This document shows positions 10,063-24,954 of a stretch of DNA of 64,000 nucleotides, piece by piece. This DNA is from Arthrobacter sp. (GTDB lineage: Bacteria > Actinomycetota > Actinomycetes > Actinomycetales > Micrococcaceae): the NCBI RefSeq assembly GCF_031179385.1, contig NZ_JAPSHV010000004.1, forward strand, positions 1 to 64,000. The letters run 5' to 3'. A model generated the notes under the pieces. That model was given only the letters and a program-made list of their open reading frames with translations, was not told the DNA's origin and made no database searches. Made by a program: the position numbers and the translations under genes. Position 1 is the stretch's first letter. Each line of letters starts with the position of its first letter.

Positions 10063-10728
10063 ATGACCCAGTACCCGCGCGACGAATTCGACCGTGTGCC
10101 CGAATCCGCCGCACGGCAGGGAGTTCATCGCGAGCGGCTGGTCCCTCCGCGATCGAGCGGACTGCCCCTGAAGATTGTTGCCGGCCTACTTGTCCTTGCC
10201 GTTGGGTTGGCGGCCTACTTCCTCTTCCCGCGCCTCGGCCTCGGACAGGCCAGCCAGGTGACCCCTCAAAGCAGCACCGCCGCGCCAATGCCGTCCATCA
10301 CGGCCGATGAGGCGAGGAGCGGGACGCCGAGTGAAGAGCCCAGCAAATCCGCGGCACCTGTTGAGCCGGAAACGCCCAGCACTGAACCCACTCCCGAAGA
10401 GGATCCAACGTCCGAGCCGGAGCCCACTCCGGAGGCAACCGAGACGGCCGCGGCGGTCGACCGGGCGCAGCCAGTCGCCGTGCTGAATGCAACGACGGTC
10501 AGCGGGTTGGCCAGCACCGCCGCGGGCCGGTTGCAGGCTGACGGATGGAGCGTTACCCAAGTCGGTAACTGGTCCGGCGAGCAGCTGCAGGGATCCATCG
10601 TCCTCTACAACGGCGAGGAGCAGAGACCGACGGCTGAAGCACTCGCAGCGGTCCTCGGTATCGGGGCCGTCCAGGGCAATGCAGGGTTCGGCAACATCAC
10701 TGTTGTGGTCGGTCCCGGTTTCCAGTGA
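10063..10728 (+). CDS. LytR C-terminal domain-containing membrane-anchored protein
   Basis: One N-terminal TM, Pro/Glu/Thr-rich linker, VAVLNATTVSGLASTAAGRLQADGW (LytR_C). Confidence 0.85.
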   Translation: MTQYPRDEFDRVPESAARQGVHRERLVPPRSSGLPLKIVAGLLVLAVGLAAYFLFPRLGLGQASQVTPQSSTAAPMPSITADEARSGTPSEEPSKSAAPVEPETPSTEPTPEEDPTSEPEPTPEATETAAAVDRAQPVAVLNATTVSGLASTAAGRLQADGWSVTQVGNWSGEQLQGSIVLYNGEEQRPTAEALAAVLGIGAVQGNAGFGNITVVVGPGFQ

Positions 10729-10854
10729 GCAGTCGGGTTAAGGATCAATAACATTCACTGTGTTCTGCGTCACTGTCGCCGAGAAGTGGGATTAGATGTA
10801 TTTCAGCCCCGCAATCAACAGCTACGCGGGGGATCTACATAGTGGGAGAACAGC

Positions 10855-11061
10855 ATGGCGCAGGGAACCGTGAAATGGTTCAACGCTGAAAAGGGATATG
10901 GCTTCATCACCGTCGATGAGGGCGGGGCAGATGTGTTTGTACATTGGTCCGCAATCCAGATGGATGGCTACCGCGCTCTCGATGAGGGCCAGCGGGTGGA
11001 ATTCGAGATCGGAGAAGGTCAGAAGGGGCCGCAGGCTGAGGCTGTGCGGCTCGCATCCTGA
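10855..11061 (+). CDS. cspA: Cold shock protein
   Basis: [34 protein letters not shown]. Confidence 0.95.
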   Translation: MAQGTVKWFNAEKGYGFITVDEGGADVFVHWSAIQMDGYRALDEGQRVEFEIGEGQKGPQAEAVRLAS

Positions 11062-11081
11062 ATAGACCCACTCAATACCGA

Positions 11082-11130
11082 ACGACGACGGAGCGCTTTC
11101 CGGCGGGGAGCGTACCGTCGTCGTTGTTTT
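11082..11130 (+). terminator. Rho-independent terminator after cspA
   Basis: ACGACGACGG...CCGTCGTCGT stem followed by TGTTTT. Confidence 0.75.
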
Positions 11131-11144
11131 CCACGGGCGAACAG

Positions 11145-11171
11145 CTTGCACTCACGGTGCGAGAGTGCTAA
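11145..11171 (+). promoter_or_regulatory. CIRCE-like HrcA operator 1
   Basis: CTTGCACTC-N9-GAGTGCTAA against CIRCE consensus TTAGCACTC-N9-GAGTGCTAA. Confidence 0.85.
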
Positions 11172-11179
11172 TTATTGAG

Positions 11180-11206
11180 TTAGCACTCAGAGGTGACGAC
11201 TGCTAA
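11180..11206 (+). promoter_or_regulatory. CIRCE-like HrcA operator 2
   Basis: TTAGCACTC-N9-GACTGCTAA, one mismatch to consensus. Confidence 0.8.
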
Positions 11207-11222
11207 GACGGCACCCGAGTGA

Positions 11223-12992
<1,770 letters not shown>

Positions 12993-13061
12993 GCCCCAGT
13001 TCCGCTGAGCAGGTTCGTCTGCGAAGGCACCGCCTGCAAAGACACGTCTGCGAAGACACAG

Positions 13062-13095
13062 AAGGCCGGTCACCCTAGAACGGGTGGCCGGCCTT
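13062..13095. terminator. Bidirectional hairpin terminator between convergent groEL and WXG100 genes
   Basis: AAGGCCGGTCACCC-TAGAAC-GGGTGGCCGGCCTT, 14-bp stem with one mismatch. Confidence 0.75.
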
Positions 13096-13123
13096 CGGCG
13101 TTCGTGCTCCGCCCGCTCGCGGG

Positions 13124-13414
13124 TTAGTGCATAAACATCCGGGCGTTGCTGAGCTCCGCCTGGCTGTACTGTTCGGTGGCGACAGCGAGTGCCTGGTTGA
13201 TGCTCGCCAAGGACTCCTCAACCTTAAACTGCGTTGCACGCCAGTCCGTGACCAGTTGCTGGAAGTTCTGGGACGCCTGTCCCTGCCACTCTGACTCAAG
13301 GGAGCGGAGCCCGGACTGCATGGCGTTCACTTCGGACTGGAGACGCGCGATGGTGTTCTGCACGTCAGCGCTCTTGGCGGCCAGCGAGTCCGTGTTGACG
13401 TTGAAGTAGGTCAT
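13124..13414 (-). CDS. WXG100 family (ESAT-6-like) protein
   Basis: 96 aa, central SEWQGQASQNFQ WXG motif in a helical hairpin context. Confidence 0.9.
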   Translation of the reverse strand: MTYFNVNTDSLAAKSADVQNTIARLQSEVNAMQSGLRSLESEWQGQASQNFQQLVTDWRATQFKVEESLASINQALAVATEQYSQAELSNARMFMH

Positions 13415-13571
13415 GGGTTCCTCCTGAAATCCTTGTACTGCGGATGCTTGCCCTCATGACGCTAGGGTGCGGGGAATATCAGGGGGAGCCATGAATTCAG
13501 GATGTGTGTAAGCCGCTGGCATTCGGTGTTTTGGGGAGGAATGGTCGCGTTGGCTCCTGAATCGTGCACGG

Positions 13572-15017
13572 TCAAGCGTCTTCGGAAAGGCTGCTTTCCG
13601 GGTCATGCGGCAGCCGGATCGAAAGCGTGGCACCGCCACCGGGTGTCTCCTCCAACCTGACGCTTCCGTCGTGCTGCGCCACCAGTGCGGCGACGATGGC
13701 GAGACCGAGGCCGGTGCCGCCGGTCTCGCGGTAGCGGGACGAATCCGCCCGGTAGAACCGTTCGAAGACCCGGGAAGCGTCCTCCTCCGAGATGCCGGGA
13801 CCATGATCCCGCACCTCGATAACGGCATCGCTCCTGCCGTGGATGACAGGCGCGACGCCGACCGCAACCTCGATCGGGGAGCCCTCCGGCGTGTATCTCA
13901 GGGCGTTGGTCATCAGGTTCGCGACAACCTGGCGGAGACGGGCTTCGTCGCCGACGGTCGGAGCGTGCCTCGCAGGTCCGCCGTCGAGTCCGATCACTCT
14001 GATTGTGCGGTCAGGAGCGATGGCACGGGCGTCCATGGCGGCATCGTTCCCCAATACCAGCAGATCAAGCGGCTGGGCTTCCAGCGGCCGCTGTTCGTCG
14101 ATGCGGGCGAGCGTCAACAGGTCCTCGACCAGTTGACCCATGCGCTTTGCTTCGCTCTCGATCCGGCCCATGGCGGCCTTGACGTCCTCGTCATTCTGCA
14201 GGGCGCCGTGGCGGTACAGCTCGGAGAATCCACGGATGGTCACGAGGGGGGTACGCAGCTCGTGGGACGCGTCTGCGACGAAGCGGCGCATCTTCCGTTC
14301 CGACTCCATGCGCGCCGCGAATGCCGACTCGATATGCGAGAGCATCGCGTTCAGCGACCGGGAGAGCCTGCCCACCTCTGTTGCCGGGCGCTCAACCTCG
14401 ACGCGGCGGGAAAGGTCCCCGCCCGCGATGGCCGCTGCGGTCCGCTCCACCCTGCTGAGCGGACGGAACTGCCGGGTGACCGCCAAGTACGCGACAATCG
14501 AGGCGGCAGCGATGGAGAACAGTCCGACGGTGAAGATGATGCGGCCGGCTTCGGAGACGGTGTCATGCACGGTGGACATGCGGGTCGCCACGGCAACCGA
14601 GCTGTCCTCCTCAATCAGCGGGAACACGATGACGCGCCATTCGCTCTCATTCCGGCTTCCCGGGACGGTGAAGGCATCCAGGTTCATCGCCTCGACTTCC
14701 TCCCTGCTAAGGCGCGGAATAACCGGCACCTCGAGGGCGTCGGGGGAGTGTGTCGAGCGGATCGACTCCCCGTTCTCGTCGAGCCACAGCCCGTAGAAGC
14801 GGAGCAGGTTCTGGTTCGTGTCGCTCCCAATAGCGCCGATGCTGTTGGTCACCGACTGGGCGTTCGCTTGTATGTCCTTGTCCATCTGGACCACCAGGCT
14901 GTTCCGGAGCAGCGAGATGGTTACGATGCCCGTGATGGCAACGGTGAACACCATGAGCAGGGTCATGATGGCAATCAGTTGCGTGCGGAGGGAAGCGGAT
15001 TTCCAGGGGCGGATCAC
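13572..15017 (-). CDS. HAMP-domain sensor histidine kinase
   Basis: Two TM segments, HAMP, DASHELRTPLVTIRGFSELYR (H-box), NALRYTPEG (N-box), GTGLGLAIVAAL (G-box). Confidence 0.95.
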   Translation of the reverse strand: MIRPWKSASLRTQLIAIMTLLMVFTVAITGIVTISLLRNSLVVQMDKDIQANAQSVTNSIGAIGSDTNQNLLRFYGLWLDENGESIRSTHSPDALEVPVIPRLSREEVEAMNLDAFTVPGSRNESEWRVIVFPLIEEDSSVAVATRMSTVHDTVSEAGRIIFTVGLFSIAAASIVAYLAVTRQFRPLSRVERTAAAIAGGDLSRRVEVERPATEVGRLSRSLNAMLSHIESAFAARMESERKMRRFVADASHELRTPLVTIRGFSELYRHGALQNDEDVKAAMGRIESEAKRMGQLVEDLLTLARIDEQRPLEAQPLDLLVLGNDAAMDARAIAPDRTIRVIGLDGGPARHAPTVGDEARLRQVVANLMTNALRYTPEGSPIEVAVGVAPVIHGRSDAVIEVRDHGPGISEEDASRVFERFYRADSSRYRETGGTGLGLAIVAALVAQHDGSVRLEETPGGGATLSIRLPHDPESSLSEDA

Positions 15018-15038
15018 AGCGGCTATGGGAATAGCGGG

Positions 15039-15749
15039 TTACCGCTTGTCGGCGGTGCGCAGCAGGTAGCCGACGCCGCGCTTGGTCTGGATGAGTGCGG
15101 GGGCGTCGGGGTTCTTGTCGATTTTGCGGCGCAGGTAGGAGATGTAGGACTCCACAATGGAGGCATCCCCATTGAAGTCGTACTCCCACACGTGGTCAAG
15201 GATCTGGGCCTTGGACAGCACACGGTTGGGGTTCATCATCAGGTAGCGCAGCAGTTTGAACTCCGTGGGGGACAGGTCAATCACCTCACCCCCACGGCGG
15301 ACCTCGTGAGCATCATCATCGAGTGAGAGGTCATCGACACGGATGACGGCGCCGTCGTCCTCAAGCGGGCGGGTCCGCCGAAGGACAGCCCGGATGCGGG
15401 CGACCACCTCGTCCAGGCTGAACGGCTTGGTGACGTAGTCATCGCCGCCCACCGTGAGCCCGGTGACCTTGTCATCGGTGTCATCGCGGGCCGTCAGGAA
15501 TACGACGGGAAAGTGGCGCCCGGCAGCACGGAGCCGGCGCGTGACAGTGAAACCGTCCATGTCCGGCAGCATCACGTCCAACACGGCGAGGTCCGGATTG
15601 TGGGTTTCGGCGGCGGCGAGGGCGTCGCGTCCGTTGGCGGCGGCAACGACGTCGAATCCGGCGAAGCGCAGGGAGGTGGAGAGCAGTTCCCGGATGTTCG
15701 GCTCGTCGTCGACTACAAGCAGTTTTGCTTCAGGTCCTGATTTATTCAC
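15039..15749 (-). CDS. OmpR/PhoB-family response regulator
   Basis: LLVVDDEPNIRELL receiver, VLDVMLPDMDG phosphoacceptor, winged-helix C-terminus SYISYLRRKIDK. Confidence 0.95.
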   Translation of the reverse strand: MNKSGPEAKLLVVDDEPNIRELLSTSLRFAGFDVVAAANGRDALAAAETHNPDLAVLDVMLPDMDGFTVTRRLRAAGRHFPVVFLTARDDTDDKVTGLTVGGDDYVTKPFSLDEVVARIRAVLRRTRPLEDDGAVIRVDDLSLDDDAHEVRRGGEVIDLSPTEFKLLRYLMMNPNRVLSKAQILDHVWEYDFNGDASIVESYISYLRRKIDKNPDAPALIQTKRGVGYLLRTADKR

Positions 15750-15836
15750 GACTCCCAGTCTGCTCCCAGATGCTGGGAGTTGTCTGGATGTTACCCGAAT
15801 GCGCGGGAGCCGCGGGTCAGCCTGACGAGGCTGCTG

Positions 15837-17480
15837 TCACCCCTGCGGGATATCCGCCGCGTCCATGATGGTGTACGCGTATCCCTGCTCGGCGAGGAAG
15901 CGCTGCCGCTTGGCGGCGAAGTCCTGGTCGAGGGTGTCACGGGCGACGACGGTGTAGAACCGTGCTGCTCGTCCGTCGCCTTTGGGGCGAAGCAGGCGTC
16001 CCAGCCGCTGGGCTTCCTCCTGGCGCGATCCGAACGAGCCCGACACCTGGATGGCCACCGAGGCCTCGGGGAGGTCGATCGAGAAGTTGGCAACCTTGGA
16101 GACGACCAGGGTGTGCAGTTCTCCGGAGCGGAAAGCGTTGAACAGGCGCTGGCGTTCCTTGACGGATGTCTCACCCTTGATGATCGGCGCGTCGAGCCGT
16201 TCGCCAAGCTCGTCGAGCTGGTCAATATACTGACCGATGACCAGCAGCTGCTCACCCTTGTGCGAGGCGACCAGCTTCTCAACGACAGAGGTCTTCGTCT
16301 CGGAGGTGGCGCACAGGCGGTACTTGTCGCCGTCGTCGGCCATGGCGTAGGCCACCCGCTCATCGCGGGGGAGGTCAACCCGAACCTCCACGCAGTCTGC
16401 CGGCGCAATGTATCCCTGCGCCTCGATGTCCTTCCAGGGCGCGTCATAGCGCTTGGGACCGATCAAGGAGAACACCTCTCCCTCCCGGCCGTCCTCACGC
16501 ACGAGGGTCGCCGTGAGACCGAGGCGCCGCCGCGCCTGAAGGTCAGCGGTCATCCGGAAGATCGGTGCAGGCAGCAGGTGGACCTCGTCGTACACGATAA
16601 GGCCCCAGTCATTGGCGTCAAGCAGCTCAAGGTGGGGGTACAGTCCGCCGCGGCGCAGGGTGAGCACCTGGTAGGTGGCGATGGTGACGGGCCGGACCTC
16701 CTTGACGGATCCGGAGTACTCGCCGATCTCGTCCTCAGTCAGCGACGTCCGCTTGAGCAGTTCGTCCTTCCACTGCCGCGCCGACACCGTGTTGGTCACG
16801 AGGATGAGCGTGGTGGTGGAGCTCGTCGCCATCGCTGCGGCGCCCACCAGTGTCTTTCCCGCGCCGCACGGAAGCACGACGACGCCGGAGCCGCCCGCCC
16901 AGAAGTTCTCCGTAGCCACCTTCTGGTACGGGCGCAGGGTCCAGCCGTCCTCGTTGAGCATGATGGGGTGCGGCGTGCCGTCGACGTAGCCGGCGAGATC
17001 CTCTGCCGGCCACCCGAGCTTCAGCAGGAGTTGCTTCAGCTGCCCGCGCTGGGAGGAGTGCACCACCACGGTTTCACCGTCGATCCGGGGACCAAGGAGG
17101 GGCTCGATCTTTTTGGCGTGGAGCACTTCCTCAAGCACGGGATAGTCGTTGGTGCGCAGGACGAGGCCGTGCTGGGCGTCCTTTTCCAGTCGCAGCCGCC
17201 CGTAGCGCGACATGGTTTCTTCAATGTCGACGAGGAGCGCGTGCGGCACCGGGAAGCGCGAGTATTTCAGCAGCGTGTCTAGAACCTGCTCGGCGTCGAG
17301 CCCGGCGGCGCGGGCATTCCACAGGCCAAGGGGCGTGAGCCGGTAGCTGTGCACATGCTCTGGAGCGCGCTCCAGCTCCGCGAACGCTGCGATGGCATGC
17401 CGCGCTTCGGTGGCCTGCTCGTGATCAACCTCCAGCAGGATGGTCTTGTCGCTCTGGACAATAAGCGGCCCGTTAGGCAT
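15837..17480 (-). CDS. XPB-type DNA repair helicase
   Basis: VVLPCGAGKTLVGAAAM (Walker A), VYDEVHLLPAPIFRM (DEVH), QEEAQRLGRLLRPK. Confidence 0.95.
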   Translation of the reverse strand: MPNGPLIVQSDKTILLEVDHEQATEARHAIAAFAELERAPEHVHSYRLTPLGLWNARAAGLDAEQVLDTLLKYSRFPVPHALLVDIEETMSRYGRLRLEKDAQHGLVLRTNDYPVLEEVLHAKKIEPLLGPRIDGETVVVHSSQRGQLKQLLLKLGWPAEDLAGYVDGTPHPIMLNEDGWTLRPYQKVATENFWAGGSGVVVLPCGAGKTLVGAAAMATSSTTTLILVTNTVSARQWKDELLKRTSLTEDEIGEYSGSVKEVRPVTIATYQVLTLRRGGLYPHLELLDANDWGLIVYDEVHLLPAPIFRMTADLQARRRLGLTATLVREDGREGEVFSLIGPKRYDAPWKDIEAQGYIAPADCVEVRVDLPRDERVAYAMADDGDKYRLCATSETKTSVVEKLVASHKGEQLLVIGQYIDQLDELGERLDAPIIKGETSVKERQRLFNAFRSGELHTLVVSKVANFSIDLPEASVAIQVSGSFGSRQEEAQRLGRLLRPKGDGRAARFYTVVARDTLDQDFAAKRQRFLAEQGYAYTIMDAADIPQG

Positions 17481-19862
17481 CCGTTGAAGCCCCTTCCACA
17501 GTTTCCACATCCATAATCCGATGCACGGAAATCACGCGCTCGGTCTCGTTCTCCGGGTCGAAAACGCGCACCCGTCCCGCATGAACCGACAGTGGAACAA
17601 AGACCTGCCGGGTGGAATTCCCGGAGCTGTCCGCGAAGCCCATCCGGACCGCCCTCTTGGTCCGGATGGCTGTCCGGAGCGTCTCGAGGCCGATCATCGC
17701 CTCACTCTCGGCGCCCCCGCCCGGACCTGGCCTGGCGCTGCCCCGCAGCACCTTCATCTGCGCTTCGAGGTCTTCCTCGGTCAGCACCCACGGGTTGGTC
17801 CGCACCGCAGACGACGACGGCGTCGATCCGGCACTCCGAATCGGCTGCCTCACTTCAGCGCCCCCCTCCAACGCGGGGGAGTAGCCGAGCTCGCGCAGTG
17901 CTGAGGCAAGTTCGGCAGGCGTAGCCTGGGCCGTCACGACGGTTGGTGCAAGCCGGACAAGCCCGAGCGCCGCGGCTGCGGGATCCGCGAGGAGTGCCGT
18001 CAGAGCGGCGTCGTCATCGCTGCGAACGTAGCTGAAGGCGGGACCGACGCGCAGCGACCCGTAGCGGGCGGCGGTGTCTTCCACGAGGTAGCGCAGCGGT
18101 TGCGGAACGTTCGTGGCAGAGTGCTTCTCAAGGAAGGCCAGAATGGCTGCGGCGTCCTGACCAGTGTCGAGGGCACGCCGCACCGACTGGGCGGAAAACC
18201 GGTACACAGTTGCCGGGCCCTGTCCCTCCGCAGAGGCGAGCAGGGCAAGTTCACGGGCGACCTGGGGCTCAAGATAACCAGGCGCCACTGCGGTCAGGTC
18301 GGCCTGCAGCATGAAGTGGGTGAGCGGTTCAGGGAGGGCATCGCGAAGAGCCTCAACGGCGTCATCGAACCGGTCCTCCGCGACTGCTCCTCCGAGGTCA
18401 GTCAAGGCGCCGGAACCGAGCAGGCCGAGGTGCCCCATCTCCACCACCATCCCAGGGACCAGCCGGGAAAAGCGGCGGCGGAGGCGGGGTTGCTGCCAGG
18501 TGAGCCTCTCGATCAGGGAGGATGCGTCGAGAACGCACGCGCGGCCGTCGTCGTTTGCTGCTTCCGTTGAGATCGCCAGAGCCGCAGACAACGCACGACG
18601 GCGGACGGCCGGCGCGTCGGTCCGGCTCGCCTCCGATGACAGCGGATTGACGGTGCTGCCGCTGGGCAGCCGACCTCCCACGAGGGAAGGAGCACGTTCC
18701 GCATCAAGCCACGCGCGCACCAGTTGAAGCCACTGCTCGTGACGTTCCGAAAGGTGCCAGGACCCGCTCGCCGCGGCCGTCCAGCGCGAGCTGTCCGGGT
18801 CAAGTGCGATGAGCCGCGCGAGTGCGGCCAGCTCAAGCAGCCAGACCACCTGTTCGCGGTCCACACGAAGCGAGTCCGCGAGCCGACGGACTTCACGGAC
18901 GCCCACTCCTCCCGTGCGCAGCGTCGCTATGGGTTCGGACTGCGCAGCGGCCAGGAGCTCCGTGACCAGCCGAAGTGTCTCGGCCACGGCCCCGAAGGCG
19001 GCGTTGTCCCGAAGGCTCACCCGTACCGAGTTCAGGCGCGGTTCAGGCGGCGTTACCGGCAGGGAAGGAATGATCAGGCCGCCACGCGCCGCGATTCCCA
19101 CCTCGCGGGGTAGCTCCACGTGGTTCGCGTCGAGCCGGATGAGCAGTCCGTTCTCGAGGAGCCACTCAATTGGCGTTACCGTCCCCGATGCTGCGCCGGC
19201 TTTAGCTGATCCCACCGGCGAAGCTGCGAGCTTTCCCAGCAGGTCCGGTGCTTTCTCCGGAACCGCTGCAAGAACCGCGTCCCAGGATCCTTCAAGCACT
19301 CGAGCGAGCTCGGTCGCCGGACCGCTGCCGGCCGGTAAGCCCGTCGGTCGGGGTACCGCCGACGCATACAGGCGTTCGAGCCCGGTCCTGATGCGCTCGC
19401 CATACTCGGGGTACTGCTGCACCAGCATTGCGAGCGGACGCCCCAGCCCTGCCGGATAGGGGCCGAGCGCTTCGTGGAGCGTCTCCAGTGGTAAATAAGA
19501 GTGCCGGCTCCTCGACACAGGACCGGACCGCACAAGGGCCATGTCCCGGAGCTGCGCGAGGTAGGGCTCGAGAATCTTGGCGGTCGTCGAGCCGATCACT
19601 GTCTTGAGGGTTGCTGCCGTGCTGCCGACTCCGCCGTCAAGATTCGTTGTAAGGACTACGGCCTCCAACACCATCAATTGGGGGGCGCTCAGAGTTTCGA
19701 GCGCGCGCTGCACACTGACCCGCGTTGACGCCCGTGCCGCGAGGGCGGCAAAGTCGGGAACGGGCGGAAGCACCACGTCGGGGCGTGCGGCCATCAGCTG
19801 GCGGAGTTCGGAGTCGCTGCGGGACGCCAGATCTTCGGCTAGGGCACGGATGGCGGACACCA
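17473..19862 (-). CDS. Helicase C-terminal/associated (XPB/Ssl2-like) domain protein
   Basis: Long ORF overlapping the XPB gene start, the usual actinobacterial neighbour; GTG start near VSAIRALAEDLASRSDSEL proposed. Confidence 0.8.
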
Positions 19863-19931
19863 CATTAACGTTACTCGCACCGGGGAACGGCGGGGCGACG
19901 GTGTGGCCGGACACCGACGGCTGCGCGTGAG

Positions 19932-20207
19932 TTAACTGCGGCCGCGGGAAATAACGCTGCTGACGACGCTGACGAGCATCAGCAGGAAGGCCAGAGGCAG
20001 GCAAAAATACGCGGCGGCCATGAATCCCGGCCACGACTGCATGCCCATCCACGCAGACACGAGGACGGCCACGAGCGAAATGAGGCCGACAGCTGCGAGC
20101 GTGACCGCGGCAATCAACAGGATGCGCCCGCTTCGAGGGGTGCCTTTTGCCTCCCTGAGGGGACCGGCGCCGTCGTTCGCGTCAGGAACGGAGGATGGGT
20201 TCTGCAT
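19932..20207 (-). CDS. Small membrane protein
   Basis: Two predicted TM helices; start at MQNPSSVPDAN proposed. Confidence 0.55.
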   Translation of the reverse strand: MQNPSSVPDANDGAGPLREAKGTPRSGRILLIAAVTLAAVGLISLVAVLVSAWMGMQSWPGFMAAAYFCLPLAFLLMLVSVVSSVISRGRS

Positions 20208-20384
20208 CATGATGCTCCTAGCGTACAAGGGTGCTCATCGTCCATTCCCCTCACCGGTGCCGGTATCCTGTTAAGGCAGACTTTTTCGCTGCGTACGGCC
20301 AGTTCACCGACATCGCGTCGATTCCTATCGATTCGTCGGTAACTCACGGCCTGCGCACCAGCAGTACGAGAACGGGGTAATTAC

Positions 20385-20768
20385 GTGCCTATCGGCAAGG
20401 TGAAGTGGTTCGACTCTGAAAAGGGTTTCGGCTTTCTGGCGACGGATGACGGCAAGGAAGTATTCCTGCATGCCTCCGCGCTCCCTGCCGGAGTAACAGA
20501 GGTGAAGGTGGGGGCCCGGCTCGAGTTCGGCGTCGCTGATGGACGCAAGGGCCTGCAGGCATTGTCGGCCCGCATCCTTGATGCCCAGCCGTCTGTAGCC
20601 AAGGCAACACGGAAGAAGGCGGAAGATATGGCCGTCATCACCGAGGACCTGATCCGCCTGCTCGACGACGTGTCCAACGGTCTGCGCCGCGGTCGGTACC
20701 CCGACAAGTCGCACTCCGCGAAGGTTGCTGCGGTGCTGCGCGCCGTCGCGGATGACCTGGACGTTTAG
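20385..20768 (+). CDS. Cold shock domain protein with C-terminal extension
   Basis: MPIGKVKWFDSEKGFGFLATDDGKEVFLHASAL. Confidence 0.95.
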   Translation: MPIGKVKWFDSEKGFGFLATDDGKEVFLHASALPAGVTEVKVGARLEFGVADGRKGLQALSARILDAQPSVAKATRKKAEDMAVITEDLIRLLDDVSNGLRRGRYPDKSHSAKVAAVLRAVADDLDV

Positions 20769-20773
20769 GTCCA

Positions 20774-21433
20774 ATGACTGAATCTCCAGCATCGACGGAG
20801 TCCGGGGAGGCTCAACCAGCGGAAGCACCGGGAGCCGTGGCATCCGCGGTTCCCGCTGCCAAGCGCCGCCCCGCCCGGAAGCCGTCCAAGCCCGACGCCG
20901 TATTGGCTGCCGCTGTGGACGCCGCACGGAACGGTGTGCTGGAGATCGCCGACGGAACACCCGTGGGTGAGCACCTGGGAGTCGTCCCGGAGGCGGAGAG
21001 GCTCGTCACCCACCGTTTCGCGGCCAATGTTCCGGGTTACGTGGGCTGGCACTGGTTTGCGACGCTCGCCCGGGTTCCCCGTGGCAAGGACGTTACCGTC
21101 TGCGAGGTCGGGTTGTTGCCTTCTGCGGACGCCCTGCTGGCCCCCGACTGGGTCCCGTGGTCCGAACGCGTCCGCCCGGAAGACACCGCGGAGGAAACAG
21201 CGGAGGAAACAGCGGCCGGGGATTCAGCGGAGGCCGCCGAAGTGGACCCCGTCATGGAAGCAGACGTGGACCCTGAAGAAGACACTGCTGACAGCGCGCA
21301 TGCTGAACCTGAACCTGCAGCTGACGAACCTGCTGACAGTGAGCCCGTCGAAAGGGGATCGGCGGGGACCGGCTCCCCGGACCCCGATGCCGATGATCCG
21401 AGCACTCCCGGGGGCGAATCCCCAGTTGCCTAG
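20774..21433 (+). CDS. DUF3027 domain-containing protein
   Basis: HRFAANVPGYVGWHWFATLARVPRGKDVTVCEVGLLP; follows the cold shock gene as in related actinobacteria. Confidence 0.8.
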   Translation: MTESPASTESGEAQPAEAPGAVASAVPAAKRRPARKPSKPDAVLAAAVDAARNGVLEIADGTPVGEHLGVVPEAERLVTHRFAANVPGYVGWHWFATLARVPRGKDVTVCEVGLLPSADALLAPDWVPWSERVRPEDTAEETAEETAAGDSAEAAEVDPVMEADVDPEEDTADSAHAEPEPAADEPADSEPVERGSAGTGSPDPDADDPSTPGGESPVA

Positions 21434-21466
21434 GGTGTGGAGGGCTGCAGGAAGGACGGTTGCCTG

Positions 21467-23994
<2,528 letters not shown>

Positions 23995-24122
23995 TCAAAG
24001 CGGCAAACCTACATGGGTTAACCTTGTGGGGCGTAGGGATGACGACGGTCGCCCGTTTTCGGGGCGCTGCTGCCGCCGCATCAACGCTCAAACCGCACCA
24101 GTGCCAAGGAGCTGAACCCCGC

Positions 24123-24815
24123 ATGACGGACCTCATCGACACCACCGAGATGTACCTGCGGACCATCCTTGAGCTCGAGGAAGAGAACATTGTTGCTCTG
24201 CGCGCGCGGATTGCCGAGCGGCTTCGGCACTCCGGGCCAACGGTGTCGCAGACGGTCGGCCGCATGGAACGCGACGGACTGGTGATCGTGACCGGGGACC
24301 GTCACCTCGAGCTGACGGAGCTCGGACGCCGGCGGGCCACTGAGGTGATGCGCAAGCACCGGCTGGCGGAGCGGCTGCTTTCTGACGTCATCGGCCTCGA
24401 CTGGGCGTACGTCCACGACGAGGCATGCCGTTGGGAACATGTGATGAGCGAGCGCGTTGAGCGGAGGCTGTATGAGCTGCTCGGTCAGCCGACGCAGTCG
24501 CCCTACGGCAACCCGATTCCCGGTCTCGAAGCAATCGGGGGTACTCCCTCCGAGCTCCAGACAATGGGTGTGTGCACTCTCACAGAGGCCATGGCAACAT
24601 ACGTCCCGGGATCGAGCGTGACCCTCGTACGTCTCGCTGAGCCGATCCAGGTTGATCCTGAGTTGCTGACCCAGCTGGACGAGGGCGGCCTCCGTCCCGG
24701 AGCCCGCATGACGCTGCAGGCTGTAGGCGAATACGTGTCCGTGCGGGTGCCCGATGTCGAAGGTGCATTGGAGCTTCCACCCGAAGTCGCGTCGCACGTT
24801 TTCGTCGCGGTTTAG
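24123..24815 (+). CDS. DtxR/IdeR-family metal-dependent transcriptional regulator
   Basis: MTDLIDTTEMYLRTILELEEE...SGPTVSQTVGRMERDGLV and C-terminal FeoA-like domain. Confidence 0.93.
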   Translation: MTDLIDTTEMYLRTILELEEENIVALRARIAERLRHSGPTVSQTVGRMERDGLVIVTGDRHLELTELGRRRATEVMRKHRLAERLLSDVIGLDWAYVHDEACRWEHVMSERVERRLYELLGQPTQSPYGNPIPGLEAIGGTPSELQTMGVCTLTEAMATYVPGSSVTLVRLAEPIQVDPELLTQLDEGGLRPGARMTLQAVGEYVSVRVPDVEGALELPPEVASHVFVAV

Positions 24816-24954
24816 TTTCCGCCCCGGCGGTCCGGACAGACCCGCTGGATTCCCGAAGGATATCCACAGCATGGTTACGGAATGATTACTTTTGGTCCGT
24901 CCGAGCTATAGTTAATCCCTGGCGCTGATACTTCAGCGTTACCTGGTTCGCATG

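Noticed and set aside
13605-17282. Long plus-strand ORFs (573 aa and 500 aa) opposite the histidine kinase and XPB genes
   Set aside because: Antisense shadows of well-supported coding genes in high-GC DNA.
21180-21240. Short tandem repeat GCGGAGGAAACA in the DUF3027 gene
   Set aside because: Only two copies within a low-complexity acidic tail; no sign of a functional repeat array.
24001-24122. Possible IdeR/DtxR box upstream of the DtxR-family gene (GGGTTAACC)
   Set aside because: Too short and too far from the 19-bp consensus to support without a matrix scan.
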